Of a stretch of DNA of 64,000 bases, positions 1 through 8,670 are shown piece by piece; the first letter of the stretch is position 1, and each line of letters begins with the position of its first letter. The stretch spans positions 1 to 64,000 of the forward strand of contig JAVVPO010000006.1 in assembly GCA_036655715.1 (NCBI GenBank), given 5' to 3'. This DNA comes from JAVVPO01 sp036655715 (GTDB taxonomy: Bacteria; Bacillota; Clostridia; Lachnospirales; Cellulosilyticaceae). A model generated the notes under the pieces. It saw only the letters and a list, made by a program, of their open reading frames with translations, did no database searches and was not told the origin of the DNA. Position numbers and translations under genes: made by a program.

Positions 1-425
1 GCCTCTCTAAAAAGCTTATTTAGAACCTTGCCACTTGCCCCTATTTCCATAGCAAATTCCTGAGCCTCTTTTACCTGACCTAGAATCTGATCTTCTCCTA
101 CAACAATAGAATGAAATCCTGCCGTCACCTGATACAGGTACTTTACAGCTTCTACCCCTACCTTTGTAAATAAAAAATCTTTTACTTCTTCCACCTGGCA
201 CAAATCATAATATATCTCTTTGATAGCTTCCATCTTGACTTCTATCTGATTCGCACAGATATACACTTCACTTCTATTACACGTTGATAAGACCACTACT
301 TCCTTAACTTCGCGGTCTAATATCTCATTTAATATTTCTATTTTTTGACTATCTGTAAAAGATACTCGCTCTCTTATCTGAATGGGAGCTGTCAAATGAT
401 TTAGACCAACAACTGCTATCTCCAT
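1..425 (-). CDS. hemA: Glutamyl-tRNA reductase, N-terminal part (cut by window edge)
   Basis: Translating the minus strand from the ATG at 425 gives a protein beginning MEIAVVGLNHL, followed by STCNRSEVY, which is the catalytic-cysteine motif of glutamyl-tRNA reductase (Cys49 here). A segment reading FHSIVVGEDQILGQVKEA is the conserved active-site region. The enzyme reduces glutamyl-tRNA to glutamate-1-semialdehyde, the first step of C5-route tetrapyrrole synthesis in the cytoplasm. About 141 of the usual 400 or more residues are present. The NADPH-binding and dimerisation domains lie beyond position 1. The gene follows secG in the same direction but is separated from it by a terminator, so it probably has its own promoter in 426-513. 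That promoter was not located. Confidence 0.93.
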   Translation of the reverse strand, partial: MEIAVVGLNHLTAPIQIRERVSFTDSQKIEILNEILDREVKEVVVLSTCNRSEVYICANQIEVKMEAIKEIYYDLCQVEEVKDFLFTKVGVEAVKYLYQVTAGFHSIVVGEDQILGQVKEAQEFAMEIGASGKVLNKLFRE

Positions 426-513
426 ACTCCACCTCTAAATCTTATTCTACTATTTATTATAACTTATTCAAAAATATTTACTATCAAATTTTTACTATAA
501 GTCAAAATAATAT

Positions 514-545
514 AAATAAAAAAGACCATCACAAAAGATAGTCTT
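514..545 (-). terminator. Rho-independent terminator after secG
   Basis: A nine-pair stem (522-530 with 537-545, one wobble pair on the RNA) is followed on the minus strand by a T-rich tract covering 514-521. A second inverted repeat (553-562 with 591-600) lies between it and the secG stop and may add a further stem. Confidence 0.75.
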
Positions 546-608
546 CTTATAAATAAAAGGAGCATAGGCCTACGCTTAGTAGTCTCTATACTCCTTTTAT
601 CTAGGCTA

Positions 609-848
609 TTATATAACCATTAATACGATTGCTAACACTATAAATACTCCAGCTGTGATTTTAGTCCATCTTTCGAACTTACCTTCTAGAGTATGTTTTT
701 TATTCTTTGCATAGTAAGTATCTTGACCGCCTCCGCCTGTAAGTCCTGTAAGACCTGCTGACTTGCCTTCTTGAAGCAATACTACTGCAATAATTGCAAT
801 CGCTGCAATGATATAAACGACTGTAACTACCATTCTTACAACGTCCAT
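609..848 (-). CDS. secG: Preprotein translocase subunit SecG
   Basis: This 79-residue protein has two hydrophobic segments (about residues 5-25 and 57-79) separated by a loop with a Gly-rich stretch (GLTGGGGQ). That is the standard SecG topology. SecG is a small membrane partner of SecYE and helps SecA-driven export. The start at 848 has a good Shine-Dalgarno (AGGAGG, seven bases upstream). It lies just after eno, as secG does after the glycolytic cluster in Bacillus and many Clostridia. It is separated from eno by a strong terminator, so it may be transcribed separately. Confidence 0.93.
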   Translation of the reverse strand: MDVVRMVVTVVYIIAAIAIIAVVLLQEGKSAGLTGLTGGGGQDTYYAKNKKHTLEGKFERWTKITAGVFIVLAIVLMVI

Positions 849-935
849 GGCTTTGCCTCCTTCATCCTATTTACACTCTTTTCATGATACCATAGCTATT
901 TCAAAATTGCAAGATAACCCTTTCGATGTAAAATC

Positions 936-980
936 AGCTAAAAAAGGCTATTACATAACGCATCAGTTATGTAATAGCCT
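936..980 (-). terminator. Strong terminator after eno
   Basis: A perfect 15-bp inverted repeat (945-959 with 966-980, six-base loop) is followed on the minus strand by five T residues (945-941). It lies eight bases beyond the eno stop codon and closes the glycolytic gene string. Confidence 0.9.
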
Positions 981-987
981 CTTTATA

Positions 988-2304
988 TCATCTTAAATTG
1001 AAGAAAGAATTCATACCTCTGTATTCTGCTACATCGTCTAATTCTTCTTCTACTCTTAATAATTGGTTGTATTTAGCCGTTCTATCTGAACGAGCTGGCG
1101 CCCCTGTTTTGATTTGTCCTGCATTCACAGCTACAACAATATCAGCTATTGTTGTGTCTTCTGATTCTCCAGAACGGTGAGACACTACTGCTGTGTAACC
1201 TGCACGGTTAGCCATCTCAATGGCATTGAAAGTTTCTGTAAGAGTTCCTATTTGGTTAACCTTTATCAGTATAGAGTTTGCTACCCCTTTTCTAATACCT
1301 TTTTCAAGAATATTAGTATTGGTAACAAATAAATCATCTCCTACTAATTGAATCCTAGACCCAAGTCTCTCTGTAAGAAGTTTCCAACCTTCCCAGTCTT
1401 TTTCGCCTACGCCATCTTCTATAGATATAATAGGGAATTTATTGACTAGGTTTTCATAGTAATCCACCATTTCTTCGGAAGTGCGGACAACTTGTGTGCC
1501 TTTCATCTTGCCTTCACCTTCGAAGTAGTATTTACCATCTGCATCATTGTATAGCTCAGACGCTGCAGAGTCTAACGCTATACGGATATCTTGGCCAGCT
1601 TTGTATCCGGCCTTGGTAATCGCTTCTACAATGAGAGTAAGTGCTTCTTCGGAAGTAGCAAGATTAGGCGCGAAACCACCTTCATCGCCTACACCCGTTG
1701 CCAATCCTTTTTCATTAAGCACTTTCTTGAGTGTATGGTAAACTTCAACACACATTCTAAGTGCTTCTTTAAAGGTGGTAGCCCCAACAGGCATAATCAT
1801 GAATTCTTGGATGTCTACTGTGTTATCAGCATGGGCTCCTCCGTTTAGGATATTCATCATAGGTACTGGTAAGACTTTCGCATTAAAACCACCTAGGTAC
1901 TGGTATAATGGTAAGTCTAGTGCTTTGGCGGCCGCCTTTGCAACTGCCATAGATACACCTAGTATCGCATTTGCACCTAATTTTGATTTGTTCGGTGTGC
2001 CATCTAGGTCTATAAGTAATTTATCTATAGCCGCTTGATCAAGCGCATTCATACCTATAACTTCTTCTGCAATAATGTTATTCACATTATCAACTGCTTT
2101 TAGAACACCCTTGCCTAAATATCTTGTAGCATCTTCGTCACGTAGTTCCACTGCTTCTAATTCTCCTGTAGAGGCTCCCGAAGGAACTATAGCACGTGCT
2201 ACATAGTCACCTTCAACTACTACTTCTACCTCTATAGTAGGATTAGCTCTAGAGTCTATGACTTCTCTAGCAAATACATCTAAAATTTCTAAATAACCTT
2301 TCAT
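988..2304 (-). CDS. eno: Enolase
   Basis: Enolase converts 2-phosphoglycerate to phosphoenolpyruvate in glycolysis and needs Mg2+. The 438-residue product shows the family motifs GDEGGFAPNL, SIEDGV, VGDDLFVTN, KVNQIGT and SHRSGESEDTTIAD, which hold metal ligands and catalytic Lys/Glu/His residues. The start at 2304 is chosen because AGAAAGGGG lies just upstream and the product then begins MKGYLEILDVFARE, the usual enolase N-terminus. An in-frame ATG at 2367 would add 21 unrelated residues. It is the last gene of the cggR-gapA-pgk-tpiA-gpmI-eno series and lies 97 bases after gpmI. Confidence 0.97.
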   Translation of the reverse strand: MKGYLEILDVFAREVIDSRANPTIEVEVVVEGDYVARAIVPSGASTGELEAVELRDEDATRYLGKGVLKAVDNVNNIIAEEVIGMNALDQAAIDKLLIDLDGTPNKSKLGANAILGVSMAVAKAAAKALDLPLYQYLGGFNAKVLPVPMMNILNGGAHADNTVDIQEFMIMPVGATTFKEALRMCVEVYHTLKKVLNEKGLATGVGDEGGFAPNLATSEEALTLIVEAITKAGYKAGQDIRIALDSAASELYNDADGKYYFEGEGKMKGTQVVRTSEEMVDYYENLVNKFPIISIEDGVGEKDWEGWKLLTERLGSRIQLVGDDLFVTNTNILEKGIRKGVANSILIKVNQIGTLTETFNAIEMANRAGYTAVVSHRSGESEDTTIADIVVAVNAGQIKTGAPARSDRTAKYNQLLRVEEELDDVAEYRGMNSFFNLR

Positions 2305-2401
2305 CGTATAACCCCTTTCTAACTCTGCATATCTTGGATTATTTTCTCCCAATCTATTTAAAATCATACTATGAAGTTATACTAAAGCTTTATGCCTAAG
2401 A

Positions 2402-3925
2402 TTATTTTTGAAGTAGAGATTCGCCTGTCATTTCTTCTGGTTTTTCCATTCCCATCATCTCTATCATTGTTGGCACGATATCAGCTAACTTGCCATCTTC
2501 TTTTAGAGTTACACCTTCTTTGTAGTTAACAAGAACGAATGGTACTGGATTTGTTGTATGAGCTGTAAAAGCTTCATTTGTTGTGTAATCTACCATTTGC
2601 TCTGCATTACCATGGTCAGCACAGATAAATGCATAGCTATCAGTTTCTTCGATAGCTTTGATTACTTGACCTACTGCTTTATCTACGGCTTCAATAGCCA
2701 AAGTTGCTGCTGCTAAGTCTCCTGTGTGTCCTACCATATCTGCATTTGCAAAGTTACAGATGATTACATCGTATTTGCCAGAACGAATAGCTTCTTCTAA
2801 CTGATCTGCTACCATTAATACATTCATTTCTGGTTGAAGGTCATAAGTTGCTACTTTTGGAGATGGAATAAGTTTTCTATCTTCATTTGCATAGGCCTCT
2901 TCTACTCCTCCGTTAAAGAAGAAAGTAACGTGAGCATATTTTTCTGTTTCTGCAATACGAAGCTGAGTTTTACCATGCTGTGCAAGGTACTCACCAAATG
3001 TATTACTAAGTGTTTGAGCAGCAAAAGCTACTTCTTTATTGGCAATAGTGATATCGTACTGAGTGAAAGTTACGAAGTGAGTTTTTACAAGCTCTCTTTC
3101 AAATCCTTTAAACTCATTGTCTACGATAGCTCTTGTCATTTCACGCGCTCTATCTGGTCTAAAGTTAAAGAAGATTACAGAATCTCCAGCTTTAATTTGA
3201 CCATCTTGTGCGATAATTGTTGGAAGTACGAATTCATCGTATACTTCTTTTGCATAAGAATCAGACATAGCAGTTACTGCATCTGTAGCTTTTTCTCCTA
3301 CGCCATTCATCATCGCATTGTATGCAAGTTCTACGCGGTCCCATCTATTATCACGGTCCATTGCATAGTAACGGCCTGAAAGAGTAGCGATTTCTCCTAC
3401 ACCAATCTCTGCCATTTTATTTACTAATTGCTGCACAAAACCTTTTGCTGAAGAAGGTGGTGTGTCACGTCCATCAAGGAAAGCGTGAACGTATACTTTT
3501 GTAAGACCAAATTTCTTTGCCATTTCAAGAAGACCATACACATGGTTAATATGACTATGCACACCACCATCTGATAAAAGACCCATTAAATGAAGTGCTT
3601 TATCATTTTGTTTACAGTTTTCCATAGCTTCTACTAAAGCTTTGTTTTCGAAGAAATCTCCGTCTGCAATAGCTTTTGTAATACGAGTAAGCTCTTGGTA
3701 TACAGTACGTCCCGCACCCATGTTCAGGTGACCTACTTCAGAGTTACCCATTTGACCTTCTGGAAGACCTACTGCCATTCCACTTGCGTATCCTGGAACA
3801 GTTGGATACTTAGCCATGATTCTATCTAAGTTTGGTTTGTTAGCTTCTGCAATGGCATTAGCTTTTTTTTCTTTATTAATACCAAATCCATCTAGTATTA
3901 ATAAAAGGTTTGTTTTTTTGCTCAT
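2402..3925 (-). CDS. gpmI: 2,3-bisphosphoglycerate-independent phosphoglycerate mutase
   Basis: This enzyme interconverts 3- and 2-phosphoglycerate without a bisphosphate cofactor, using two Mn2+ ions. The 507-residue protein belongs to the alkaline phosphatase superfamily. Metal-binding LLILDGFG has Asp12, and the phosphorylated serine is Ser62 in QMGNSEVGHLNMGAGR, exactly where the family has it. Further metal-site motifs DGRDTPP, FFNFRPDRAREMT and CADHGNAEQM follow in order. The start at 3925 is set by AAAGGAG eight bases upstream. An in-frame ATG eight codons earlier lies on the far side of that Shine-Dalgarno. It sits 46 bases after tpiA and 97 before eno, in one operon. Confidence 0.97.
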   Translation of the reverse strand: MSKKTNLLLILDGFGINKEKKANAIAEANKPNLDRIMAKYPTVPGYASGMAVGLPEGQMGNSEVGHLNMGAGRTVYQELTRITKAIADGDFFENKALVEAMENCKQNDKALHLMGLLSDGGVHSHINHVYGLLEMAKKFGLTKVYVHAFLDGRDTPPSSAKGFVQQLVNKMAEIGVGEIATLSGRYYAMDRDNRWDRVELAYNAMMNGVGEKATDAVTAMSDSYAKEVYDEFVLPTIIAQDGQIKAGDSVIFFNFRPDRAREMTRAIVDNEFKGFERELVKTHFVTFTQYDITIANKEVAFAAQTLSNTFGEYLAQHGKTQLRIAETEKYAHVTFFFNGGVEEAYANEDRKLIPSPKVATYDLQPEMNVLMVADQLEEAIRSGKYDVIICNFANADMVGHTGDLAAATLAIEAVDKAVGQVIKAIEETDSYAFICADHGNAEQMVDYTTNEAFTAHTTNPVPFVLVNYKEGVTLKEDGKLADIVPTMIEMMGMEKPEEMTGESLLQK

Positions 3926-3971
3926 TTTGATTTCTCCTTTTAGAGTCAACTATAAGGTTAAAGGGTGATTT

Positions 3972-4715
3972 CTAGTAATTTACGATTGATATGAACTCGT
4001 CTTTAAGACTTGCTCCACCAACTAATCCACCATCAATATTACCCATGTTGAATAATTCGTTAGCATTACCTGCGCCTACAGAACCGCCGTATTGTATTCT
4101 TACAACCTCTGCAACTTCTTTTCCGTATACTTCTTCTACCACTTGACGGATAGCTGCACATACTTCTTCTGCTTGAGCTGATGTTGCTGTTCTACCAGTT
4201 CCGATAGCCCAGATTGGTTCATAAGCAATAACTACTTTTTTAGCATCTTCGGCTGTTACATCTTTAAGACCTACTTTTGTTTGAAGACGTACAAGGTCGA
4301 TTGTTACACCTTGCTCTCTTTCTTCAAGACTTTCGCCTACACAAAGGATTGGTACTAAGTTATGCTCAATAGCTTTGATTACTTTTTTATTAACTGTTAC
4401 ATCAGTTTCAGCGAAGTATTGTCTTCTTTCTGAATGTCCGATGATTACATATTTTACACCAAGCTCTACAAGCATAGAAGGTGAAATCTCTCCTGTATAC
4501 GCACCATTTTCTTCAAAGTGCATATTTTGAGCTCCAACACCGATGTTTGTTCCTTTTACAGCTTCTAATACTGCTGGAAGACACACATATGTTGGACATA
4601 CTACTACATCTACTTCTGTTGTGTTGATTTTATCCTTTAAAGAATTGATAAGTTCTACAGCCTGAGCTGGTGTTTTATTCATTTTCCAGTTACCTGCAAC
4701 GATTTTTTTACGCAT
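3972..4715 (-). CDS. tpiA: Triosephosphate isomerase
   Basis: The 247-residue TIM barrel interconverts dihydroxyacetone phosphate and glyceraldehyde-3-phosphate. The substrate-binding GNWKMN, catalytic-histidine IIGHSERR and catalytic-glutamate AYEPIWAIGTG motifs are all intact, and the length matches the family. The start at 4715 is preceded by AAAGGAG nine bases away. A longer in-frame start at 4760 would add 15 unrelated residues. It is separated from pgk by a 450-base gap that holds short repeats and an assembly gap. Tight spacing to gpmI suggests co-transcription with it. Confidence 0.97.
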   Translation of the reverse strand: MRKKIVAGNWKMNKTPAQAVELINSLKDKINTTEVDVVVCPTYVCLPAVLEAVKGTNIGVGAQNMHFEENGAYTGEISPSMLVELGVKYVIIGHSERRQYFAETDVTVNKKVIKAIEHNLVPILCVGESLEEREQGVTIDLVRLQTKVGLKDVTAEDAKKVVIAYEPIWAIGTGRTATSAQAEEVCAAIRQVVEEVYGKEVAEVVRIQYGGSVGAGNANELFNMGNIDGGLVGGASLKDEFISIVNY

Positions 4716-4799
4716 AGTATATTCTCCTTTTAATTGGTTTGATTTAAATACTTGCATCATAAAGTTAGCTTAAATGTAGAAAATGTTTAGTCACTTTAT

Positions 4800-5040
4800 T
4801 GTTAGTTAGTTTGTAAAAGTTATTAGTTTGTTTCATTTTTGTAAAAGTNNNNNNNNNNNNNNNNNNNNNNNNNNNNNNNNNNNNNNNNNNNNNNNNNNNN
4901 NNNNNNNNNNNNNNNNNNNNNNNNNNNNNNNNNNNNNNNNNNNNNNNNTTTTGTAAAAGTTGCTTTGTAAAAGTTATTCTGTAAAAGTTATTGCTTTAGT
5001 TTATCTTTAGTATATGTAAAAGTTATTTTAGTTATTAGAT
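4800..5040. repeat. Degenerate short direct repeats (core TTTGTAAAAGTTATT) around an assembly gap
   Basis: The core TTTGTAAAAGTT recurs with small changes: twice before the N run (about 4810 and 4838) and four times after it (about 4949, 4964, 4978 and 5025). Spacing is irregular, roughly 13-50 bases. The N run at 4849-4948 lies inside the array, so the assembly probably broke on more copies. It lies in the pgk-tpiA intergenic stretch (4716-5170). No protein-coding signal was seen there. Confidence 0.7.
4849..4948. other. Assembly gap of 100 N, true length unknown
   Basis: This run of 100 N is the usual placeholder for an unknown-length scaffold join. The sequences on both sides belong to the same short-repeat family but are not long identical copies. 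Unlike the other two gaps in this window, real sequence is probably missing here. Confidence 0.95.
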
Positions 5041-5117
5041 CTTCATTATCTGTACGGGTATTGCTATAATAGATTCATTACTAATGTAACTATCAAATGA
5101 ATTTTATAGTTACTTAA

Positions 5118-5156
5118 TCAAAACTTAGGCTCCAGGGTCTCCCCAAAAAGCCTAAG
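5118..5156 (-). terminator. Terminator-like hairpin after pgk
   Basis: An eight-base inverted repeat (5124-5131 with 5149-5156) is followed on the minus strand by TTTTGATT. It begins 14 bases beyond the pgk stop. A second inverted repeat (5086-5093 with 5106-5113) follows. It may be leaky, since tpiA downstream has no obvious strong promoter. Confidence 0.6.
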
Positions 5157-5170
5157 AAATCATTAAATGA

Positions 5171-6412
5171 TTATTGACATGTACATCCGCATCCGCAACC
5201 TTTGCTATCTGCAGCAGCAACGCCTGGAAGTTCTTTACCTTCTAAGAACTCAAGACTTGCCCCACCACCAGTTGAGATGTGAGTCATTTTATCAGCAAAT
5301 CCAAGACGTTTCACAGCATTTACAGAGTCTCCACCGCCAATGATTGTTGTTGCACCTTGAAGCTCCGCTAAAACAGAAGCTACTTTTAATGTACCTTCTG
5401 CGAAGTTAGAGAATTCAAATACTCCCATTGGTCCGTTCCATACAACTGTTTTTGCATCTTTTAATGCGTCCATGAATAATGCGATTGATTTTGGTCCGAT
5501 ATCAAATCCTGACCAGCCTTCTTCGATTGTTTCTACTGTTTTGAACTCTGTATCATTAGAGAATGATTGACCAATGATGTGGTCTACAGGAAGAAGAAGT
5601 CTTACGCCTCTTTCTTCTGCTTTTTTGATCATTTCTAAAGCATAATCCATTTTGTCAGCTTCAAGAAGTGAGTTTCCTACTTCTTGTCCCTGTGCTTTAA
5701 GGAATGTATACGCCATACCACCACCGATGATAAGTGTATCTACTTTTTCAAGTAAGTTGTTGATAACACCAATTTTATCAGATACTTTCGCTCCGCCTAA
5801 GATAGCTACGAAAGGTCTAACTGGAGTTTCTACAGATTCACCTAAGAATTTGATTTCTTTTTGCATTAAGTATCCCACTACGTTTTCTTTACAAACTTTT
5901 GTAACGCCAACGTTTGAACAATGTGCACGGTGAGCTGTTCCGAAAGCGTCATTTACGAATACTTGGTTTTCACAAAGTGATGCAAGTTCTTCTGCAAATT
6001 TAACTGCATTTTCGTCTTTTCCGTATTTTGTTTCTTCTACTCTGTAACGAGTGTTTTGAAGAAGCATTACTTCGCCATCTTTAAGTTCGCTAGCGATAGC
6101 TTTTGCATTTGCTCCAACAACTTCGTTGTCGTTTGCAAATTTAACTTCTGTTTCAAGAAGCTCAGATAATCTAGTAGCAACTGGTGCTAAAGAAAGTTCT
6201 GGTTTAGCTTCTCCTTTTGGTTTTCCAAGGTGTGAGCAAAGGATTACTCTAGCGCCTTGTTCCATTAATTTTTTAATTGTTGGAAGTGCTCCTACAAGAC
6301 GATTTTCATCTTGGATAACACCTTCTTTTAAAGGTACATTGAAGTCACAACGTACTAATACTTTTTTCCCTTGAAGATCTTTTAAATCTTCTACTGATTT
6401 TTTGTTTAACAT
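5171..6412 (-). CDS. pgk: Phosphoglycerate kinase with a cysteine-rich tail
   Basis: Phosphoglycerate kinase makes ATP from 1,3-bisphosphoglycerate. The protein is 413 residues, about 15-20 longer than typical bacterial enzymes. The N-terminal substrate-binding VRCDFNVPL, the HLGKPKG and NDAFGTAHRAH segments, and the C-terminal nucleotide-binding WNGPMGVFE and TIIGGGDSVNAV segments are all present and in order. The extra length is at the C-terminus, which ends SKGCGCGCTCQ, an alternating Cys tail not part of the catalytic fold. The start at 6412 has AAGGAG nine bases upstream. The gene lies between gapA and tpiA, with hairpins on both sides that could adjust the level of each message. Confidence 0.97.
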   Translation of the reverse strand: MLNKKSVEDLKDLQGKKVLVRCDFNVPLKEGVIQDENRLVGALPTIKKLMEQGARVILCSHLGKPKGEAKPELSLAPVATRLSELLETEVKFANDNEVVGANAKAIASELKDGEVMLLQNTRYRVEETKYGKDENAVKFAEELASLCENQVFVNDAFGTAHRAHCSNVGVTKVCKENVVGYLMQKEIKFLGESVETPVRPFVAILGGAKVSDKIGVINNLLEKVDTLIIGGGMAYTFLKAQGQEVGNSLLEADKMDYALEMIKKAEERGVRLLLPVDHIIGQSFSNDTEFKTVETIEEGWSGFDIGPKSIALFMDALKDAKTVVWNGPMGVFEFSNFAEGTLKVASVLAELQGATTIIGGGDSVNAVKRLGFADKMTHISTGGGASLEFLEGKELPGVAAADSKGCGCGCTCQ

Positions 6413-6439
6413 GAGTAATCTCCTTCCAAATATCCATTT

Positions 6440-6494
6440 TTATCGACAAAAAGAGCCCAGCCCTATAATCTAATCTACAAGACCGGACCCTTTT
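6440..6494 (-). terminator. Terminator-like hairpin between gapA and pgk
   Basis: A ten-pair stem (6485-6494 with 6449-6458, two wobble pairs on the RNA) ends in CTTTTTG on the minus strand. It starts 16 bases beyond the gapA stop. It would end or stabilise a gapA-rich transcript while letting some polymerase continue into pgk. Confidence 0.6.
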
Positions 6495-6509
6495 AGGATC
6501 TTATATTAC

Positions 6510-7523
6510 TTACTTGCTAAGTTCAGCGAAGTATTTGATTGTTCTAACCATTTGGCTTGTGTATGAGTTTTCGTTGTCATACCATGAAACAACTTTAACT
6601 AAAGTTTTGTCTCCAAGGTCAGTTACTTTTGTTTGTGTACCATCGAATAATGAACCGTATGTGATTCCGATGATATCTGAAGAAACTAATTCTTCTTCTG
6701 TGTATCCGAATGATGCATTAGAAGCAGTTTTCATTGCACCGTTGATATCTGCAACTGTTACTTTACCTTCTACTACAGCAACTAACTCTGTAAGTGATCC
6801 AGTTGGAACTGGTACACGTTGAGCAGCTCCGTCTAATTTACCAGCAAGTTCTGGGATAACAAGACCGATAGCTTTTGCAGCTCCTGTTGAGTTAGGAACG
6901 ATGTTACAAGCAGCAGCACGTGCTCTTCTTAAATCGCCTTTTGGATGTGGACCATCTAAAGCCATTTGATCTCCTGTCCAAGCATGGATAGTAGTCATGA
7001 AACCTTTTTCTAATTTAGCTAATTTGTTTAATGTATCAGCCATTGGAGCTAAACAGTTTGTTGTACATGAAGCAGCTGAGATAATTGTATCGTCTGCTGT
7101 TAAGATGTTTTCGTTTACTCCGAATACTACTGTTGGAAGATCATCTCCAGCTGGAGCTGAAATAACAACTTTTTTAGCACCTGCATCGATATGTGCTTGT
7201 GATTTAGCTTTTGATACGTAGAAACCAGTACACTCAAGTACTACATCTACTCCTATTTCTCCCCATGGAAGGTTTTTTGCATCTCTTTCAGCATAAATCT
7301 TGATTTCTTTTCCTTCAACTACGATTGAATCTTCTTTAGCTTCAACAGATTCACCTTTAGCGTATCTACCTTGAGCTGAATCATATTTTAATAAGTGTGC
7401 TAACATTTTAGGGTTTGTTAAGTCGTTGATTGCTACGATTTCGTATCCTTCAGCACCGAACATTTGTCTAAACGCAAGACGTCCAATACGTCCAAAACCA
7501 TTAATTGCTACTTTTACAGCCAT
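6510..7523 (-). CDS. gapA: Glyceraldehyde-3-phosphate dehydrogenase, type I
   Basis: This enzyme oxidises glyceraldehyde-3-phosphate to 1,3-bisphosphoglycerate with NAD+. The 337-residue protein starts with the Rossmann motif INGFGRIGR. It has the catalytic cysteine in SAASCTTNCLAP, followed by IHAWTGDQ, the NSTGAAKAIG phosphate site, and a C-terminal WYDNENSYTSQM. The start at 7523 has AAGGAGG ten bases upstream. It is the first enzyme gene after the regulator cggR, the arrangement in Bacillus where FBP-controlled CggR regulates glycolytic genes. A hairpin lies in the cggR-gapA gap. Confidence 0.97.
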   Translation of the reverse strand: MAVKVAINGFGRIGRLAFRQMFGAEGYEIVAINDLTNPKMLAHLLKYDSAQGRYAKGESVEAKEDSIVVEGKEIKIYAERDAKNLPWGEIGVDVVLECTGFYVSKAKSQAHIDAGAKKVVISAPAGDDLPTVVFGVNENILTADDTIISAASCTTNCLAPMADTLNKLAKLEKGFMTTIHAWTGDQMALDGPHPKGDLRRARAAACNIVPNSTGAAKAIGLVIPELAGKLDGAAQRVPVPTGSLTELVAVVEGKVTVADINGAMKTASNASFGYTEEELVSSDIIGITYGSLFDGTQTKVTDLGDKTLVKVVSWYDNENSYTSQMVRTIKYFAELSK

Positions 7524-7578
7524 TATTAGTCCTCCTTGAAATATCTGTTTTATTTTATTTTATATTCAAACCGCATTC

Positions 7579-7595
7579 TTTAGTATTTTACTAAA
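7579..7595 (-). promoter_or_regulatory. Small hairpin in the cggR-gapA spacer
   Basis: A seven-base inverted repeat (7579-7585 with 7589-7595, three-base loop) lies in the 99-bp spacer between cggR and gapA, with no run of T after it. In B. subtilis the cggR-gapA message is cut near the end of cggR and the gapA part is protected by a 5' stem-loop. This hairpin is in the matching place. That role is inferred. Confidence 0.4.
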
Positions 7596-7622
7596 CCCGC
7601 GAATTGATACCTAGTAAAAAAA

Positions 7623-8657
7623 TTAAAATTCCAGAGCGCTATGTAAAATTTCTCTTGCCGCTCCTTCATCTACTATAAGATAACTGTCTTTAAGTAGTTT
7701 TTTTGATGCTAATATAGCCAGTCCCTTAGATGCCCCACCTGCAACAGCTACTCTAATGGGTATCTGCATGGCTGCGTCTAAATCAATCCCTATATTGGCT
7801 GAGCTATAGACTATCTGCCCATCTTTATCAAAATAACATCTAAATGCTTCGGCTACTGCCTCTTTATCTTGTAATAGTTCTAGCGTTTTTGGATCCTCTG
7901 TACGGCGTTTTGCCATTTTAGTGGCCTCGCCTAATCCAAATATTATCATATCTGATTTTACCATAATTTGCAACGTTTTTTGCATATGTGGTTCTTGCTT
8001 TATAGTATTGATAGAAGCCATTCCTAGATTATCTGGAATATTCAAAAGTTCATAACTTGCCCCTATTTTTTTGGCAAGTTCTACAGCTACTGTGTTTGCC
8101 TGAATCTGTACATTTTCTCCAATACTTCCTCTAGCCGCTATAACCGTTAAATTATTGTGCGTATTAGGGTAAGTATTCATACTTTCAATCATCTTTGCTA
8201 CAGTTGTACCGCCTGTTATAGATATAATGTAATTTTCTTTAATGATGTCCTTTAGAAGATTTGCTCCAGCTTTACCTAGTCTCCATTTAGTATTCTCACT
8301 TTGATCTACATCACCTTTGACAACAATAGCTTGTCTTACTCCCAATATATGCTGAAGTTCATTTTCAAGTTCTGCAAATCTCTCAAGTTTTCTAATCGGA
8401 TCATATAGTTTATCTACTAGTTTCTCTCCTTGCACGGTCATCACTATACCACTATTTTGCACTATAACTAAACCTTGTGTACTAAGTACTTCTATTTCAT
8501 TTCTTATCATTCTTTCTGAATATGAAGTGATAGCTACTAACTTCCTTCTACCTACTGGTTGATTTTCTAGTATAGCCTGCAATAAGGTATACCTTATTCT
8601 CAATGTCCCTATACCTTCTGGAATTATTTTCTCCAATGATGCCATTATGTTTTCCAT
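7623..8657 (-). CDS. cggR: Central glycolytic genes regulator CggR (SorC family)
   Basis: The 344-residue protein is a SorC/DeoR-type repressor. It has an N-terminal helix-turn-helix region (about residues 25-70, with RRKLVAITSYSERMIRNEIE) and a C-terminal sugar-phosphate-binding domain (ITGGTTVAKMIESM, VIAARGSIGEN, VAGGASKGLAILA). In B. subtilis CggR is released from DNA by fructose-1,6-bisphosphate, which induces the gapA operon. The start at 8657 is chosen for AAGGTGG just upstream. Upstream in-frame codons would run into the operator. Position directly ahead of gapA and a matching operator/promoter support the name. Confidence 0.93.
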   Translation of the reverse strand: MENIMASLEKIIPEGIGTLRIRYTLLQAILENQPVGRRKLVAITSYSERMIRNEIEVLSTQGLVIVQNSGIVMTVQGEKLVDKLYDPIRKLERFAELENELQHILGVRQAIVVKGDVDQSENTKWRLGKAGANLLKDIIKENYIISITGGTTVAKMIESMNTYPNTHNNLTVIAARGSIGENVQIQANTVAVELAKKIGASYELLNIPDNLGMASINTIKQEPHMQKTLQIMVKSDMIIFGLGEATKMAKRRTEDPKTLELLQDKEAVAEAFRCYFDKDGQIVYSSANIGIDLDAAMQIPIRVAVAGGASKGLAILASKKLLKDSYLIVDEGAAREILHSALEF

Positions 8658-8670
8658 ACATCCACCTTGC

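Noticed and set aside
2834..3379. 181-codon plus-strand frame inside gpmI
   Set aside because: It lies wholly opposite a well-conserved gene, has unusual Cys/Phe/Ser-rich composition and no Shine-Dalgarno.
4800..5040. Repeats near tpiA as a CRISPR array
   Set aside because: Units are about 12-15 bases, degenerate and irregularly spaced, and no cas genes are nearby.
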